Positions 18,200 to 26,444 of a stretch of 64,000 nucleotides of DNA are shown piece by piece. Below the pieces are notes generated by a model. It searched no databases, had not been told where the DNA came from, and worked only from the letters and a program-made list of their open reading frames with translations. Position numbers and translations under genes: made by a program. How positions within the stretch are numbered: position 1 is the stretch's first letter; every line of letters starts with the position of its first letter. Source of the DNA: Variovorax sp. KBW07 (lineage in GTDB: Bacteria; Pseudomonadota; Gammaproteobacteria; Burkholderiales; Burkholderiaceae_C); contig NZ_QAJK01000044.1 of assembly GCF_003852515.1 (NCBI RefSeq), forward strand, positions 1-64,000, in the 5' to 3' direction.

Positions 18200-18775
18200 A
18201 TGACCGCGCGCGCAACTGCTGCTACCTCTTCTTCGCGTCTCTCCGCCCCTCCGGTGCTTTCGCGGGCGCTGCGCACGATGGCCATTGCCACCGCTGCCTT
18301 CGCCATCGCCGGTTGTTCGCTGCTGAAGCCGGCGGACAACAAGACGGAAGACGGCAATCCGGCATCGGCCTCGCCCACGGACGAAGCCTCGCCGGGCAGC
18401 CGCGACATTCCGACGGTGCGGCTGATCACGGCGCAGACGCCGGCCATTCGCACCTACCGCAAGATCGGCGCGCGCCACATCTACAACAAGTACGCGAGCC
18501 GCATCTACAAGGGAAAGATTCCGCCACTGGTGTATGCGGTGGTGGTGGTCGAGACGGACATCGACGCCAACGGCAAGGTCGTGAACGTGAGCTTCAGCCG
18601 CGTGCCGAGCCATGCGCCGGAGGTGCCGCCGATGATTGCGGAGCTGATCAAGGCAACGTCGCCGTTGCCCTCGCCGGGCAAGCTCGGAGGCCACACGTAT
18701 GTCGACACGTGGCTCTGGGACAAGAGCGGAAAATTCCAGCTGGATTCGCTGACGCTGGGCCAGCGGAGCCGATAA
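18200..18775 (+). CDS. lipoprotein with TonB C-terminal-like domain
   Basis: 191 residues. A lipobox IAGC (Cys39) sits behind a long, Arg/Ser-rich N-terminus; a start at the internal ATG 18278 would give a more usual signal length. The C-terminal part (VVVETDIDANGKVVNVSFSR ... APEVPPMIAELIKATSPLPSP) resembles the TonB-C fold seen in energy-transduction proteins and their lipoprotein relatives. No TonB transmembrane/Pro-rich stalk is present. Convergent with ntrC, from which it is separated by a hairpin terminator. Confidence 0.75.
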   Translation: MTARATAATSSSRLSAPPVLSRALRTMAIATAAFAIAGCSLLKPADNKTEDGNPASASPTDEASPGSRDIPTVRLITAQTPAIRTYRKIGARHIYNKYASRIYKGKIPPLVYAVVVVETDIDANGKVVNVSFSRVPSHAPEVPPMIAELIKATSPLPSPGKLGGHTYVDTWLWDKSGKFQLDSLTLGQRSR

Positions 18776-18778
18776 AAA

Positions 18779-18798
18779 AAGGGCCTTTGAAGGCCCTT
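18779..18798 (-). terminator. rho-independent terminator after ntrC
   Basis: Perfect 9-bp arms AAGGGCCTT / AAGGCCCTT with a tiny loop. On the minus strand they are followed by seven T's, directly downstream of the ntrC stop. The arms also serve the convergent lipoprotein gene. Confidence 0.85.
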
Positions 18799-18799
18799 G

Positions 18800-20362
18800 T
18801 CATTCGATACCCAGTTCCTGGATTTTTCGTGTGATGGTGTTGCGGCCGATGCCGAGCTTTTGCGCGGCTTCGATGCGCCGGCCACGCGTATTGGCCAGCG
18901 CCGTGAGGATGAGCCGCGACTCGAAGCGGCGCGAGAGCACGTCCCACACGTCGGTGCGTCCGGCGGCCAGCAGGGCCTGGGCTTCGACCTCGAGGCCGGC
19001 TTCCCAGCTGCTGATACCGCTTGCCGCTGTAGATGCGCCTTCAGAGGCCGAGGAAGCGAGCCCCGTGGCCGCCAGCGGCTCGTGCTCGGCCCCATGCGCT
19101 GTGGCGGACGCCAGGGGCGGCGCTGCAGACGTTGCAGCCGCAAGGTCTGCCGAATGCTGCGCATCGCCGACCGGTGCCACGCTGCCGTTGGCCACGGCCA
19201 TCACTTCGGGTGGCAGGTCTTTGGCCTCGATCAACTGCGCCGGCGCCATCACGGTCAGCCAGTGACAGATGTTCTCCAGCTGCCGCACGTTGCCGGGGAA
19301 GCCGAAGGTTGCGAGCTTGGCCAGCGCCGCATCGGAAATGCGCTTGGGTTCGACGCCAAGTTGACGCGCGCTGACCTGCAGGAAGTGACGCGTGAGCGCG
19401 GGCACGTCTTCGCCGCGTTCGCGCAGCGCCGGCAGGCGCAGGCGGATCACGTTGAGGCGGTGGAACAGGTCTTCACGGAAGCCGCCGAGCTTGACGCGCT
19501 GCTCCAGGTCTTGATGGGTGGCCGCGATGACGCGCACGTTGGCCTTGACCGAGTTGTGGCCGCCCACGCGGTAGAAATGGCCGTCGCTGAGCACGCGCAA
19601 CAGGCGCGTCTGCAGGTCGAAGGGCATGTCGCCGATTTCATCGAGGAAGAGCGTGCCGCCTTCGGCCTGCTCGAAGCGGCCGCGCCGCATGGTTTGCGCG
19701 CCGGTGAAGGCGCCGCGCTCATGGCCGAAGAGTTCGCTCTCGAGCAGGTCCTTGGGAATGGCCGCGGTGTTGATGGCCACGAAGGGGCCGTTGGTGCGCG
19801 GCGAGTGCTTGTGCAGCGCGCGCGCCACCAGTTCCTTGCCGGAGCCCGATTCGCCGGTGATGAGCACCGTGACGTTGCTTTGCGAGAGCCGGCCGATGGC
19901 GCGGAACACGTCCTGCATGGCAGGCGCCTGACCGAGCATTTCGGGCGCGGCGACCATGCGCTCTTCGGCCACTTCTTCGCGCTGGCTTTCATCGACGGCG
20001 CGGCGGATGAGCTCGACGGCGCGCGGCAGGTCGAAGGGCTTGGGCAGGTATTCGAAGGCGCCGCCCTGGAACGCCGAGACGGCACTGTCGAGGTCGGAGA
20101 AGGCCGTCATGATGATGACGGGCAGGCCGGGGTGCTTGGCCTTGATCTTGTCGAGCAGGTCGAGCCCGGAACCGCCGGGCATGCGGATATCGCTCACCAG
20201 GACCTGGGGGCCTTGCTGTTCGTCGTCGGCGGCCTGTTCGAGTGCGGCGAGCACCTCGCGCGTGTTGGTGAAACTGCGCGTGGGCAGGTCTTCGCGCAGC
20301 AGAGCCTTCTCGAGCACGAAGCGAATCGATTGGTCGTCATCAACTATCCAGATCGGCTTCAT
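18800..20362 (-). CDS. glnG/ntrC: nitrogen regulator NtrC (sigma54 activator)
   Basis: 520 residues. Receiver domain with phospho-acceptor Asp58 (VSDIRMPGGSG); AAA+ domain with Walker A GESGSGKE (170-177), sigma54-contact loop GAFTGA (217-222) and Walker B GGTLFLDEIGD; C-terminal Fis-type helix-turn-helix (RIEAAQKLGIGRNTITRKI). The linker before the DNA-binding domain is unusually long and Ala/Ser-rich (about residues 400-455). It is phosphorylated by NtrB, encoded 24 bases upstream, and should bind the site seen upstream of glnA at 23693-23709. Confidence 0.97.
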   Translation of the reverse strand: MKPIWIVDDDQSIRFVLEKALLREDLPTRSFTNTREVLAALEQAADDEQQGPQVLVSDIRMPGGSGLDLLDKIKAKHPGLPVIIMTAFSDLDSAVSAFQGGAFEYLPKPFDLPRAVELIRRAVDESQREEVAEERMVAAPEMLGQAPAMQDVFRAIGRLSQSNVTVLITGESGSGKELVARALHKHSPRTNGPFVAINTAAIPKDLLESELFGHERGAFTGAQTMRRGRFEQAEGGTLFLDEIGDMPFDLQTRLLRVLSDGHFYRVGGHNSVKANVRVIAATHQDLEQRVKLGGFREDLFHRLNVIRLRLPALRERGEDVPALTRHFLQVSARQLGVEPKRISDAALAKLATFGFPGNVRQLENICHWLTVMAPAQLIEAKDLPPEVMAVANGSVAPVGDAQHSADLAAATSAAPPLASATAHGAEHEPLAATGLASSASEGASTAASGISSWEAGLEVEAQALLAAGRTDVWDVLSRRFESRLILTALANTRGRRIEAAQKLGIGRNTITRKIQELGIE

Positions 20363-20386
20363 GCATCTCCTTGTTGCCGTGCTGCG

Positions 20387-21466
20387 CTAGGGCAGCGGTA
20401 TCAGTATCTTGAAATCGGTCCGGCCCGGGACGCTGTCGCACTCGATCACGCCGTGATGCTGTTGCACAAAAGTTTGTGCAAGCGTCAGTCCCAGCCCGGT
20501 CCCGCCTTCCCTGCCCGAGACGAGCGGATAGAAGATGCGGTCCTTGATCGTGTCCGGCACACCCGGTCCATTGTCGATTACATGCAATTCCAGTGCCAGT
20601 CGATACCACTGCTTGTTGAAGATGACCTGGCGGGCCACGCGGGTCTTGAAAGTGATCTGCGCATCGCCGGCCGCGCGCCGCTCCGACAGCGCCTGCGCGG
20701 CGTTGTGCACGATGTTGAGGGTGGCCTGGATGAGCTGTTCGCGGTCGCCGCGAAACTCGGGAATGGACACGTCGAAGTCGCGCTCGATGTGCAGGTCGCG
20801 CGGAAACTCCGCCAGGATGACCGAGCGCACGCGTTCGCAGACTTCGTGGATGTTGACGTCGCCCACCACGTGCGGGCGGCGATGCGGCGCCAGCAGCCGA
20901 TCGACCAGCGTCTGCAGCCGGTCGGCCTCGTGGATGATGACCTGCGTGTATTCGATGAGGTCGCGCGACTCGACCTCCATCTGCAGCAACTGCGCCGCGC
21001 CGCGAATGCCGCCGAGCGGATTCTTGATCTCGTGCGCGAGGTTGCGGATGAGTTCCTTGTTGGCCTGCGCCTGGTCGATGAGGCGCTCTTCGCGGTCTTG
21101 CCGCACCTGCTGCTCCAGCGGCGACATTTCGATGATGAGCTCGCCCGGCTTGTCGCCTTGCGCCAGCGTGACCTGCACGGGCATCAGCTCGTGGTTGACG
21201 CGGCGCAGGAAGGCTTCGTAGCGCAGCGTGGCGAAGTCGTTGCTGCGTGCGCCGTCGATGGCGGTGCGCAGCACCTGGGGCTCATGAAAGCAGGCGCCGA
21301 ACTGCGAGCCTTCGAGCGTGCGTCGCGAGGTGCCCAGAGCGTCTTCGAGGCCTGCATTGGCAAACAGCACGGAGCCGTCGCTGTTGACCACGGCGATGAG
21401 CGTGGACAGCAGGTCGAAGGTCTGAAAGCGCGTGTTGGCGCCAACCGCCTTCTTCCCGAATGCCAT
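20387..21466 (-). CDS. glnL/ntrB: nitrogen regulation histidine kinase NtrB
   Basis: 359 residues. An N-terminal PAS-like domain (LIAVVNSDGSVLFANAGLED) precedes the dimerisation/phospho-acceptor helix LAHEIKNPLGGIRGA with His145. The ATPase domain has N, G1 and G2 boxes (NIVHNAAQALS, VIDNGPGVPD, GGTGLGLTLAQ). No transmembrane segments: a cytoplasmic sensor normally controlled by PII. Start ATG 21466 is chosen because the open frame extends far upstream only as non-coding Arg/Gln-rich sequence. Forms a two-gene operon with ntrC. Confidence 0.96.
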   Translation of the reverse strand: MAFGKKAVGANTRFQTFDLLSTLIAVVNSDGSVLFANAGLEDALGTSRRTLEGSQFGACFHEPQVLRTAIDGARSNDFATLRYEAFLRRVNHELMPVQVTLAQGDKPGELIIEMSPLEQQVRQDREERLIDQAQANKELIRNLAHEIKNPLGGIRGAAQLLQMEVESRDLIEYTQVIIHEADRLQTLVDRLLAPHRRPHVVGDVNIHEVCERVRSVILAEFPRDLHIERDFDVSIPEFRGDREQLIQATLNIVHNAAQALSERRAAGDAQITFKTRVARQVIFNKQWYRLALELHVIDNGPGVPDTIKDRIFYPLVSGREGGTGLGLTLAQTFVQQHHGVIECDSVPGRTDFKILIPLP

Positions 21467-21489
21467 GCGTTCCTTGGTGTTGCTGCTGC

Positions 21490-22011
21490 TTACTGCTGCT
21501 TGAGGACCGGCGGCAGGCGACCGATTTCGCGGCGAATGCCGGCGATGTCGCTTTCGTTGCGCGCCAGCTCGGCTTTCATTTCGGCCACGCGGTCGAGATA
21601 CTTCTGGTAGTTCTTGGCCTCGCCGCCCTGCTTCTCGGGCTCGCCGTTGTTGAATTCTTTCTTGAGCTCGGCCTGCCGTGCCTCGGCCTTCTTGAGCTCG
21701 GACTCGAGCACCGAGCGGGCCTCGCCGTCGCGGGCGCGCTGGTCGACGCCTTCGACGCGCGGGCTGCCGGCGGGTGCGCGCGAAGCCGACGAACCGGAAC
21801 CCGAAGAACCGCTGCCGCCGCCGCCACCCGAGGACTTGGTGCCCTGCACGACGGTGACGTTGCCGCCTTCCATGACCTTGCAGCCTTTTTGCTGGGCGAT
21901 GGTGGCGTTGTTGGTGTATTCGTTGCCGCAACGCCAGACGCGCTCCTGCGCGAACGCAGGCAGCGCGGCGAGCAATGAACCGGTCAGGAAAATGAGGGAA
22001 GCAGTCTTCAT
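21490..22011 (-). CDS. exported DUF4124-like coiled-coil protein
   Basis: 173 residues with a signal peptide ending AALPAFAQ. After it comes a short domain, RVWRCGNEYTNNATIAQQKGC, with two cysteines, typical of DUF4124-like periplasmic proteins. A Gly/Ser-rich linker (about residues 60-80) leads to a charged coiled-coil (ESELKKAEARQAELKKEFNN). ATG 22011 is preferred over the longer frame beginning at 22083 because it opens the signal peptide. It lies between glnA and ntrB; its presence there is common in Burkholderiales as far as I recall, but the role is unknown. Confidence 0.8.
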   Translation of the reverse strand: MKTASLIFLTGSLLAALPAFAQERVWRCGNEYTNNATIAQQKGCKVMEGGNVTVVQGTKSSGGGGGSGSSGSGSSASRAPAGSPRVEGVDQRARDGEARSVLESELKKAEARQAELKKEFNNGEPEKQGGEAKNYQKYLDRVAEMKAELARNESDIAGIRREIGRLPPVLKQQ

Positions 22012-22091
22012 GTGTATCGGTGGAGGGCGCGACAAAGGCGCATTTTCATGCAATTCGACGCCACTGGTGACCAGATGTTCCACGCCAAGGA

Positions 22092-22117
22092 AAAAGGACG
22101 GCCAGGGCCGTCCTTTT
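22092..22117 (-). terminator. bidirectional terminator after glnA
   Basis: Perfect 12-bp arms AAAAGGACGGCC / GGCCGTCCTTTT with a 2-base loop, flanked by T-runs on both strands. It lies 38 bases downstream of the glnA stop and separates glnA transcription from the DUF4124-like gene and ntrBC. Confidence 0.88.
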
Positions 22118-22154
22118 GTCTTACTTCCCCTTGCGCAGAGGGCTGTTCAGGCGA

Positions 22155-23570
22155 TTACAGCGAGTAGTACATGTCGAACTCGACCGGATGGGTCGCCATG
22201 CGGAAACGCGTGACTTCCTGCATCTTGAGCTCGATGTATGCGTCGATGTACGCGTCGGTGAACACGCCACCCTTGGTGAGGAAGGCGCGGTCCTTGTCGA
22301 GGTATTCCAGGGCCTGGTCGAGGCTGTGGCACACGGTCGGGATCAGCGCGTCTTCTTCCGGCGGCAGGTGGTACAGGTCCTTGCTGGCGGCTTCGCCCGG
22401 ATGGATCTTGTTTTCCACGCCGTCGAGGCCGGCCATCAGCAGCGCGGCGAAACCGAGGTACGGGTTCATCAGCGGATCGGGGAAGCGCGCTTCGACGCGG
22501 CGGCCCTTCGGGTTGGCCACGAACGGGATGCGGATCGAGGCCGAACGGTTCTTGGCCGAGTAGGCCAGCTTCACCGGGGCTTCGAAGCCGGGCACCAGGC
22601 GCTTGTAGCTGTTGGTGCCGGGGTTCGTGATGGCGTTCAGGGCACGGGCGTGCTTGATGATGCCGCCGATGTAGTGCAGGGCGAAGTCCGACAGGCCTGC
22701 ATAGCCGTCGCCGGCGAACAGGTTCTTGCCGTCTTTCCAGACCGACTGGTGCACGTGCATGCCAGAGCCGTTGTCGCCAACGATGGGCTTGGGCATGAAG
22801 GTGGCGGTCTTGCCGTAGGCGTGGGCCACGTTGTGGATCACGTACTTCTGCAGCTGGACCCAGTCGGCGCGCTGCACGAGCGTGCTGAACTTGGTGCCCA
22901 GTTCCATCTGGCCGGCGTTGGCCACTTCATGGTGATGCACTTCGACCGGGATGCCGAGCGATTCGAGCACCAGGCACATTTCGGAGCGCATGTCCTGGAA
23001 GCTGTCGACCGGGGGAACCGGGAAATAGCCGCCCTTGACCGCCGGACGGTGGCCGGTGTTGCCGTGCTCGTATTCCTTGTCGGTGTTCCACGAGGCTTCT
23101 TCGGATTCGATCTTCACGAAACAGCCCGACATGTCGTTCTTCCAGCGAACGCCGTCGAACACGAAGAATTCGGGTTCCGGACCGAAGAAAGCGGTGTCGC
23201 CCAGGCCCGAGGCCTTCATGTAGGCTTCGGCGCGCTTGGCGAGCGAACGCGGATCGCGCTCGTAGGCCTTGCCGTCTGCCGGGTCGATCACGTCGCAGGT
23301 CAGGATCAGCGTCGTTTCTTCGAAGAAGGGGTCGATGTTGGCGGTGTTCGGGTCGGGCATGAGCTGCATGTCCGAGGCTTCGATTCCCTTCCAACCCGCG
23401 ATGGACGAGCCGTCGAATGCGTGGCCCGAAATGAATTTGTCTTCATCGAAGTGCGACACGGGCACGGTCACGTGCTGCTCTTTGCCGCGGGTGTCGGTGA
23501 AGCGGAAGTCGACGAACTTGACCTCGTTTTCCTTGACGAGCTTGAGTACATCGGCGACGGTCTTTGCCAT
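22155..23570 (-). CDS. glnA: glutamine synthetase type I
   Basis: 471 residues, full-length GS-I. Forms glutamine from glutamate, ammonia and ATP as a dodecamer. Conserved elements: DGSSIAGW (53-60), the metal-binding PEPEFFVFD (131-139), the latch/active-site [20 protein letters not shown] (265-276), [17 protein letters not shown] and the C-terminal [10 protein letters not shown]. Tyr400 in [10 protein letters not shown] is the adenylylation site. Preceded by an AGGAG ribosome-binding site and a sigma54 promoter, so it should respond to nitrogen limitation through NtrB/NtrC. Confidence 0.98.
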   Translation of the reverse strand: MAKTVADVLKLVKENEVKFVDFRFTDTRGKEQHVTVPVSHFDEDKFISGHAFDGSSIAGWKGIEASDMQLMPDPNTANIDPFFEETTLILTCDVIDPADGKAYERDPRSLAKRAEAYMKASGLGDTAFFGPEPEFFVFDGVRWKNDMSGCFVKIESEEASWNTDKEYEHGNTGHRPAVKGGYFPVPPVDSFQDMRSEMCLVLESLGIPVEVHHHEVANAGQMELGTKFSTLVQRADWVQLQKYVIHNVAHAYGKTATFMPKPIVGDNGSGMHVHQSVWKDGKNLFAGDGYAGLSDFALHYIGGIIKHARALNAITNPGTNSYKRLVPGFEAPVKLAYSAKNRSASIRIPFVANPKGRRVEARFPDPLMNPYLGFAALLMAGLDGVENKIHPGEAASKDLYHLPPEEDALIPTVCHSLDQALEYLDKDRAFLTKGGVFTDAYIDAYIELKMQEVTRFRMATHPVEFDMYYSL

Positions 23571-23617
23571 CAGTTTCTCCTGAGTTGGATGGTGATTGGG
23601 AATACAGGGACGAGGGA

Positions 23618-23633
23618 TGCAGTTTCTGTGCCA
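23618..23633 (-). promoter_or_regulatory. sigma54 (RpoN) promoter of glnA
   Basis: On the minus strand the sequence reads TGGCACAGAAACTGCA. It matches TGGCAC-N5-TTGCA except for one base, with GG (-24) and GC (-12) exactly ten bases apart. Transcription would start about 12 bases downstream, near 23606, leaving a 36-base leader to the glnA ATG. Confidence 0.92.
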
Positions 23634-23692
23634 TTGTCACCTCACGCCGCGAGGCTTTGGTGACCACTGCATACGCCAAATGGAGGCGAAAT

Positions 23693-23709
23693 TTCACCAA
23701 ATTGGTGCG
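23693..23709. promoter_or_regulatory. NtrC-binding site upstream of glnA
   Basis: TTCACCAAATTGGTGCG matches the palindromic NtrC consensus TGCACCA-N3-TGGTGCA at 14 of 17 positions or better, with the inner CACCA...TGGTG intact. It lies about 95 bases upstream of the predicted transcription start, the usual enhancer distance. A weaker half-site with GCACCA is at 23722-23727. Confidence 0.85.
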
Positions 23710-23730
23710 TTAAGTATCAACGCACCAATT
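23700..23730. repeat. perfect 12-bp inverted repeat at the end of the CinA-like gene
   Basis: Arms AATTGGTGCGTT (23700-23711) and AACGCACCAATT (23719-23730) are perfect complements around a 7-base spacer. The left arm shares its TTGGTGCG with the NtrC site, and the right arm covers the last codons of the CinA/MoaB-like gene. It could be a second NtrC-related operator element, or a transcript-end structure for the upstream gene (no T-run seen). Confidence 0.7.
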
Positions 23731-24517
23731 CTGGGCCAAGCTTGGCATCAAAGGTGTGCAACCCTTCGAGCAACTGGGCATAGGCGGCATCGAGCCGGCC
23801 GGGGTCGCCCTTGACGCCCAGCTCGATGTGGCGGCCGTATTCGGGGTGGTCAACGCTGGGCAGGCTGAACACCTTGATCCCGGCGTGGGTGTCTTCGATG
23901 GCCTGCATGAGCGGGGTGAGCGTGGCCTCCATGGCACCGAAAACGATCACGGACTTCTCGGCGACGGCGTTGCGGGTGAACAGGTCGGCATAGCGGCTGT
24001 CGAGCACCGATTCGATCATCGGCCAGGCCATGACCGGGAAGCCGGGCACGAAGTGCACGTCCTGCACGCTGAAACCGGGGATCTTGTTGTACGGGTTGTG
24101 GATGAGCACGGCGCCTTGCGGAAACACGCCCATGTTGAGCCGGTGCACGTTGTCGGACCGGTCGGGCTCGTAGGGCACGCCCTGCTCGCGCGCCGTGTCC
24201 TGCATGCGCTCGCGGATCAGCAGCTCGGCCTCCGGGTGCAGGGCCAGCGGCACGCGCAGCGCCTTGGCGGCGCATTGGCGGGTGTGATCGTCGGGCGTGG
24301 CGCCGATGCCGCCGGTGGAGAACACGATATCGCCGGAAGCAAAAGCCCGCTCGAGCGCGGCGGTGATGCGCGCGGGCTCGTCGCCGACGTATTCGGCCCA
24401 GCCGAGTTGCAGGCCGCGCGCGGCGAGCAGCTCGATGACCTTGGCCATGTGCTTGTCGGCCCGCTTGCCGGAGAGGATCTCGTCGCCGACGACGATGAGA
24501 CCGAATGCGCGTGTCAT
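23717..24517 (-). CDS. CinA/MoaB-type molybdopterin-binding-domain protein
   Basis: 266 residues of the competence/damage-inducible protein A N-terminal (MoCF-binding) family. The N-terminus GLIVVGDEILSGKRADKH and STGGIGATPDDHTRQCAA are the hallmark motifs. FPQGAVLIHNPYNKIPGF and VHFVPGFPVMAW complete the domain. The C-terminal amidase domain of CinA is absent, so it is the short form. ATG 24517 overlaps the upstream stop as ATGA; an ATG at 24529 is also in frame. The last codons lie inside the inverted repeat and next to the glnA enhancer. Confidence 0.9.
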   Translation of the reverse strand: MTRAFGLIVVGDEILSGKRADKHMAKVIELLAARGLQLGWAEYVGDEPARITAALERAFASGDIVFSTGGIGATPDDHTRQCAAKALRVPLALHPEAELLIRERMQDTAREQGVPYEPDRSDNVHRLNMGVFPQGAVLIHNPYNKIPGFSVQDVHFVPGFPVMAWPMIESVLDSRYADLFTRNAVAEKSVIVFGAMEATLTPLMQAIEDTHAGIKVFSLPSVDHPEYGRHIELGVKGDPGRLDAAYAQLLEGLHTFDAKLGPELVR

Positions 24518-25410
24518 GGTGAACCCCATTGAGAAAGAGCGGCCTTGTTGGCTTCCAAGACCTCGATGGCCGCGGTGCCGCCGGCGCCACTGGCGGCCGA
24601 AGCCTCGGCCACCGCGCGCTGGGCTCGCAGTTGCCCGAGCGCGTCGAGGCAGTAGTGGGCGAACCAGAGCGCCGAAAAGGCAAAAACCAGTGTGTAGATC
24701 CAGATGGCGATCGGCACCAGCACGAAGAAGGCGGCGGCGAACAGCAGGCCCGAGGCCCACACGATGCTCGGCGCGGCGCCCAGGTAGCCGCACAGCACGC
24801 CGATCAGCAGCAGTGGCAGCCGGTGCGCGCGCAGCAGCGCGGCGCGTTCTTCAGGGCTGGCGTGCTCGGCCAGCGCGTCGAAGCTCATCACGCGGTAGGT
24901 GAGCCAGCCCCAGATCAGCGGCGGGAGAATGAGCACCAGCGGCGGAATGAGCCACAGCGGCATCGAGACCACGAGGGCGATCATCGCGAGGATGGTGACG
25001 CCGAGCGAGCGGGCCACGCTGCCGATGAACGAAGCGCCCTTCTTCTGCTCGAGCGAGGGAAAGCGCCGCTCGGCCACCAGCTTGGTGAGCGCCGGCGCCA
25101 TGAAGCCGGCCACGATCAGAAGGGAGAGCACCACGACCAGCGGCGTGGCGGCAAACACCACCACCAGCGGCGCCAGCAAGGCCGTGACGTCGCTGGAGAA
25201 CAGCCGACCGATCCAGGCCCAGAAGCTGGCCAGCAGCGGCCAGGCATCGAGTGCGCCGCGCGTCCAGACCACGGCCGCGTCCCAATAGAAGTACCCGAGC
25301 ACCGAGGCCAGCAGGACCATCAGGCCCAACGGCAGCAGCGACAGCACGATCACGCGCGGCAGCATGCAGTAGGCGACCGCGCGCCAGAAGGAGTCGAGGA
25401 GCAGGCGCAT
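24514..25410 (-). CDS. EI24/CysZ-like integral membrane protein
   Basis: 298 residues with roughly six hydrophobic segments. The FPSLEQKKGASFIGSVARSL loop and the segment GWLTYRVMSFDALAEHASPEER are typical of the EI24 domain family (relatives include the sulfate permease CysZ). The long C-terminal tail is Ala-rich. Overlaps the CinA-like gene as ATGA, so the two are probably coupled. Substrate unknown. Confidence 0.85.
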   Translation of the reverse strand: MRLLLDSFWRAVAYCMLPRVIVLSLLPLGLMVLLASVLGYFYWDAAVVWTRGALDAWPLLASFWAWIGRLFSSDVTALLAPLVVVFAATPLVVVLSLLIVAGFMAPALTKLVAERRFPSLEQKKGASFIGSVARSLGVTILAMIALVVSMPLWLIPPLVLILPPLIWGWLTYRVMSFDALAEHASPEERAALLRAHRLPLLLIGVLCGYLGAAPSIVWASGLLFAAAFFVLVPIAIWIYTLVFAFSALWFAHYCLDALGQLRAQRAVAEASAASGAGGTAAIEVLEANKAALSQWGSP

Positions 25411-25460
25411 GAGGGTGCGAGGATAACGCCTCGGCCCGGGTTTTCAGGGGCCTGTGGCCC

Positions 25461-26435
25461 TCAACCGCGACCGACCATTCGCTTCAAGCCCAGCCACTGC
25501 TGCGCCCAGAAGCCGCGCCCGTACTCGCGCACACGGCCATCGGCGCCGGGCTCGACCTGGTCACGGATGCCCGTCGGGTCGTAGCGGGCTTCGAAGTTGG
25601 CGGTGCCGAACATCATGTCCCACCACGGCAGCAGCACGCCGAAGTTGTGGCCGCCCAGCGTGCTCTTGCCGTTCGACTCGTGGCCCAGCCCGATGCTGTG
25701 GTGCAGCCGGTGAAAGCGCGGGCTGATCCACAGCCGCTCGCCGATGGCGCCGAAGCTCAGGCGCAGGTTGGCGTGCTGCAGGCTCTCGCTGAGCTGGGTG
25801 AAGGCCACGAAAGCGATGAACTGCCCCGGCGCCACGCCGATCAGTTGCGCCACGATGACGATGAGCGTGTCGTGGACGATGTCGTCGAGCAGGTGGTTGC
25901 GGTCGTCGCTCCACATCGTCATCTGGCGCTGCGAGTGGTGCAGCGAATGCAGGCCCCACCACCAGTTGAACTGGTGCTGGCCGCGATGGATCCAGTAGCC
26001 GACGAAGTCGAGCACCACGAGGTAGATGGCAAAGGCGACCACCGGCACGTCGGTCACGCCGGGCCAGACTTCATCGAGGTGGAAGGTGCCCCAGCCGGCC
26101 GTACGCAGGCTGCCCAGTGCGTCGTCGAAGAAGGGCTGCAGCGTGAAGAACAGCGCCAGCCGGAACAGGCCGAGCCGGTGGATCAGCGTGTACAGCACGT
26201 CGATGCGGATGGCGTGGCGGTCGACCACCGGCTCCACCGAGCGCCAACGCTGCAGCGGACCGATGACCGCGATCAGCACCACGATCTGGATCAGTCCGAC
26301 CAGCAGCCAGCCGGTGGCGTCGAAGGCGTCTTCGGTCCAGCCGCCCAGGCCGACGGCATAGACCAGCGGCTGCACGGCGGTCTCGAAGAACCAGCCCTGC
26401 AGTGCGGAAAAAAGGTCAGTCAGCCAATCGATCAC
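25461..26435 (-). CDS. sterol desaturase/fatty-acid hydroxylase family protein
   Basis: Membrane di-iron oxygenase family, 324 residues. The histidine boxes are present: HRGQHQ, then HSLHHSQ about 15 residues on, and RFHRLHHS followed later by GGHNFG. Several hydrophobic helices lie in the N-terminal half. It should oxidise a lipid substrate within the inner membrane; the actual lipid cannot be read from sequence. Ends 50 bases before the EI24 gene. Confidence 0.9.
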   Translation of the reverse strand: MIDWLTDLFSALQGWFFETAVQPLVYAVGLGGWTEDAFDATGWLLVGLIQIVVLIAVIGPLQRWRSVEPVVDRHAIRIDVLYTLIHRLGLFRLALFFTLQPFFDDALGSLRTAGWGTFHLDEVWPGVTDVPVVAFAIYLVVLDFVGYWIHRGQHQFNWWWGLHSLHHSQRQMTMWSDDRNHLLDDIVHDTLIVIVAQLIGVAPGQFIAFVAFTQLSESLQHANLRLSFGAIGERLWISPRFHRLHHSIGLGHESNGKSTLGGHNFGVLLPWWDMMFGTANFEARYDPTGIRDQVEPGADGRVREYGRGFWAQQWLGLKRMVGRG

Positions 26436-26444
26436 GGCGCGAAC

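Noticed and set aside
18797-21610. 937-residue open frame on the plus strand opposite ntrB/ntrC
   Set aside because: It is the antisense of two clear genes in high-GC DNA, with His/Gln/Ala-rich sequence and no family motifs.
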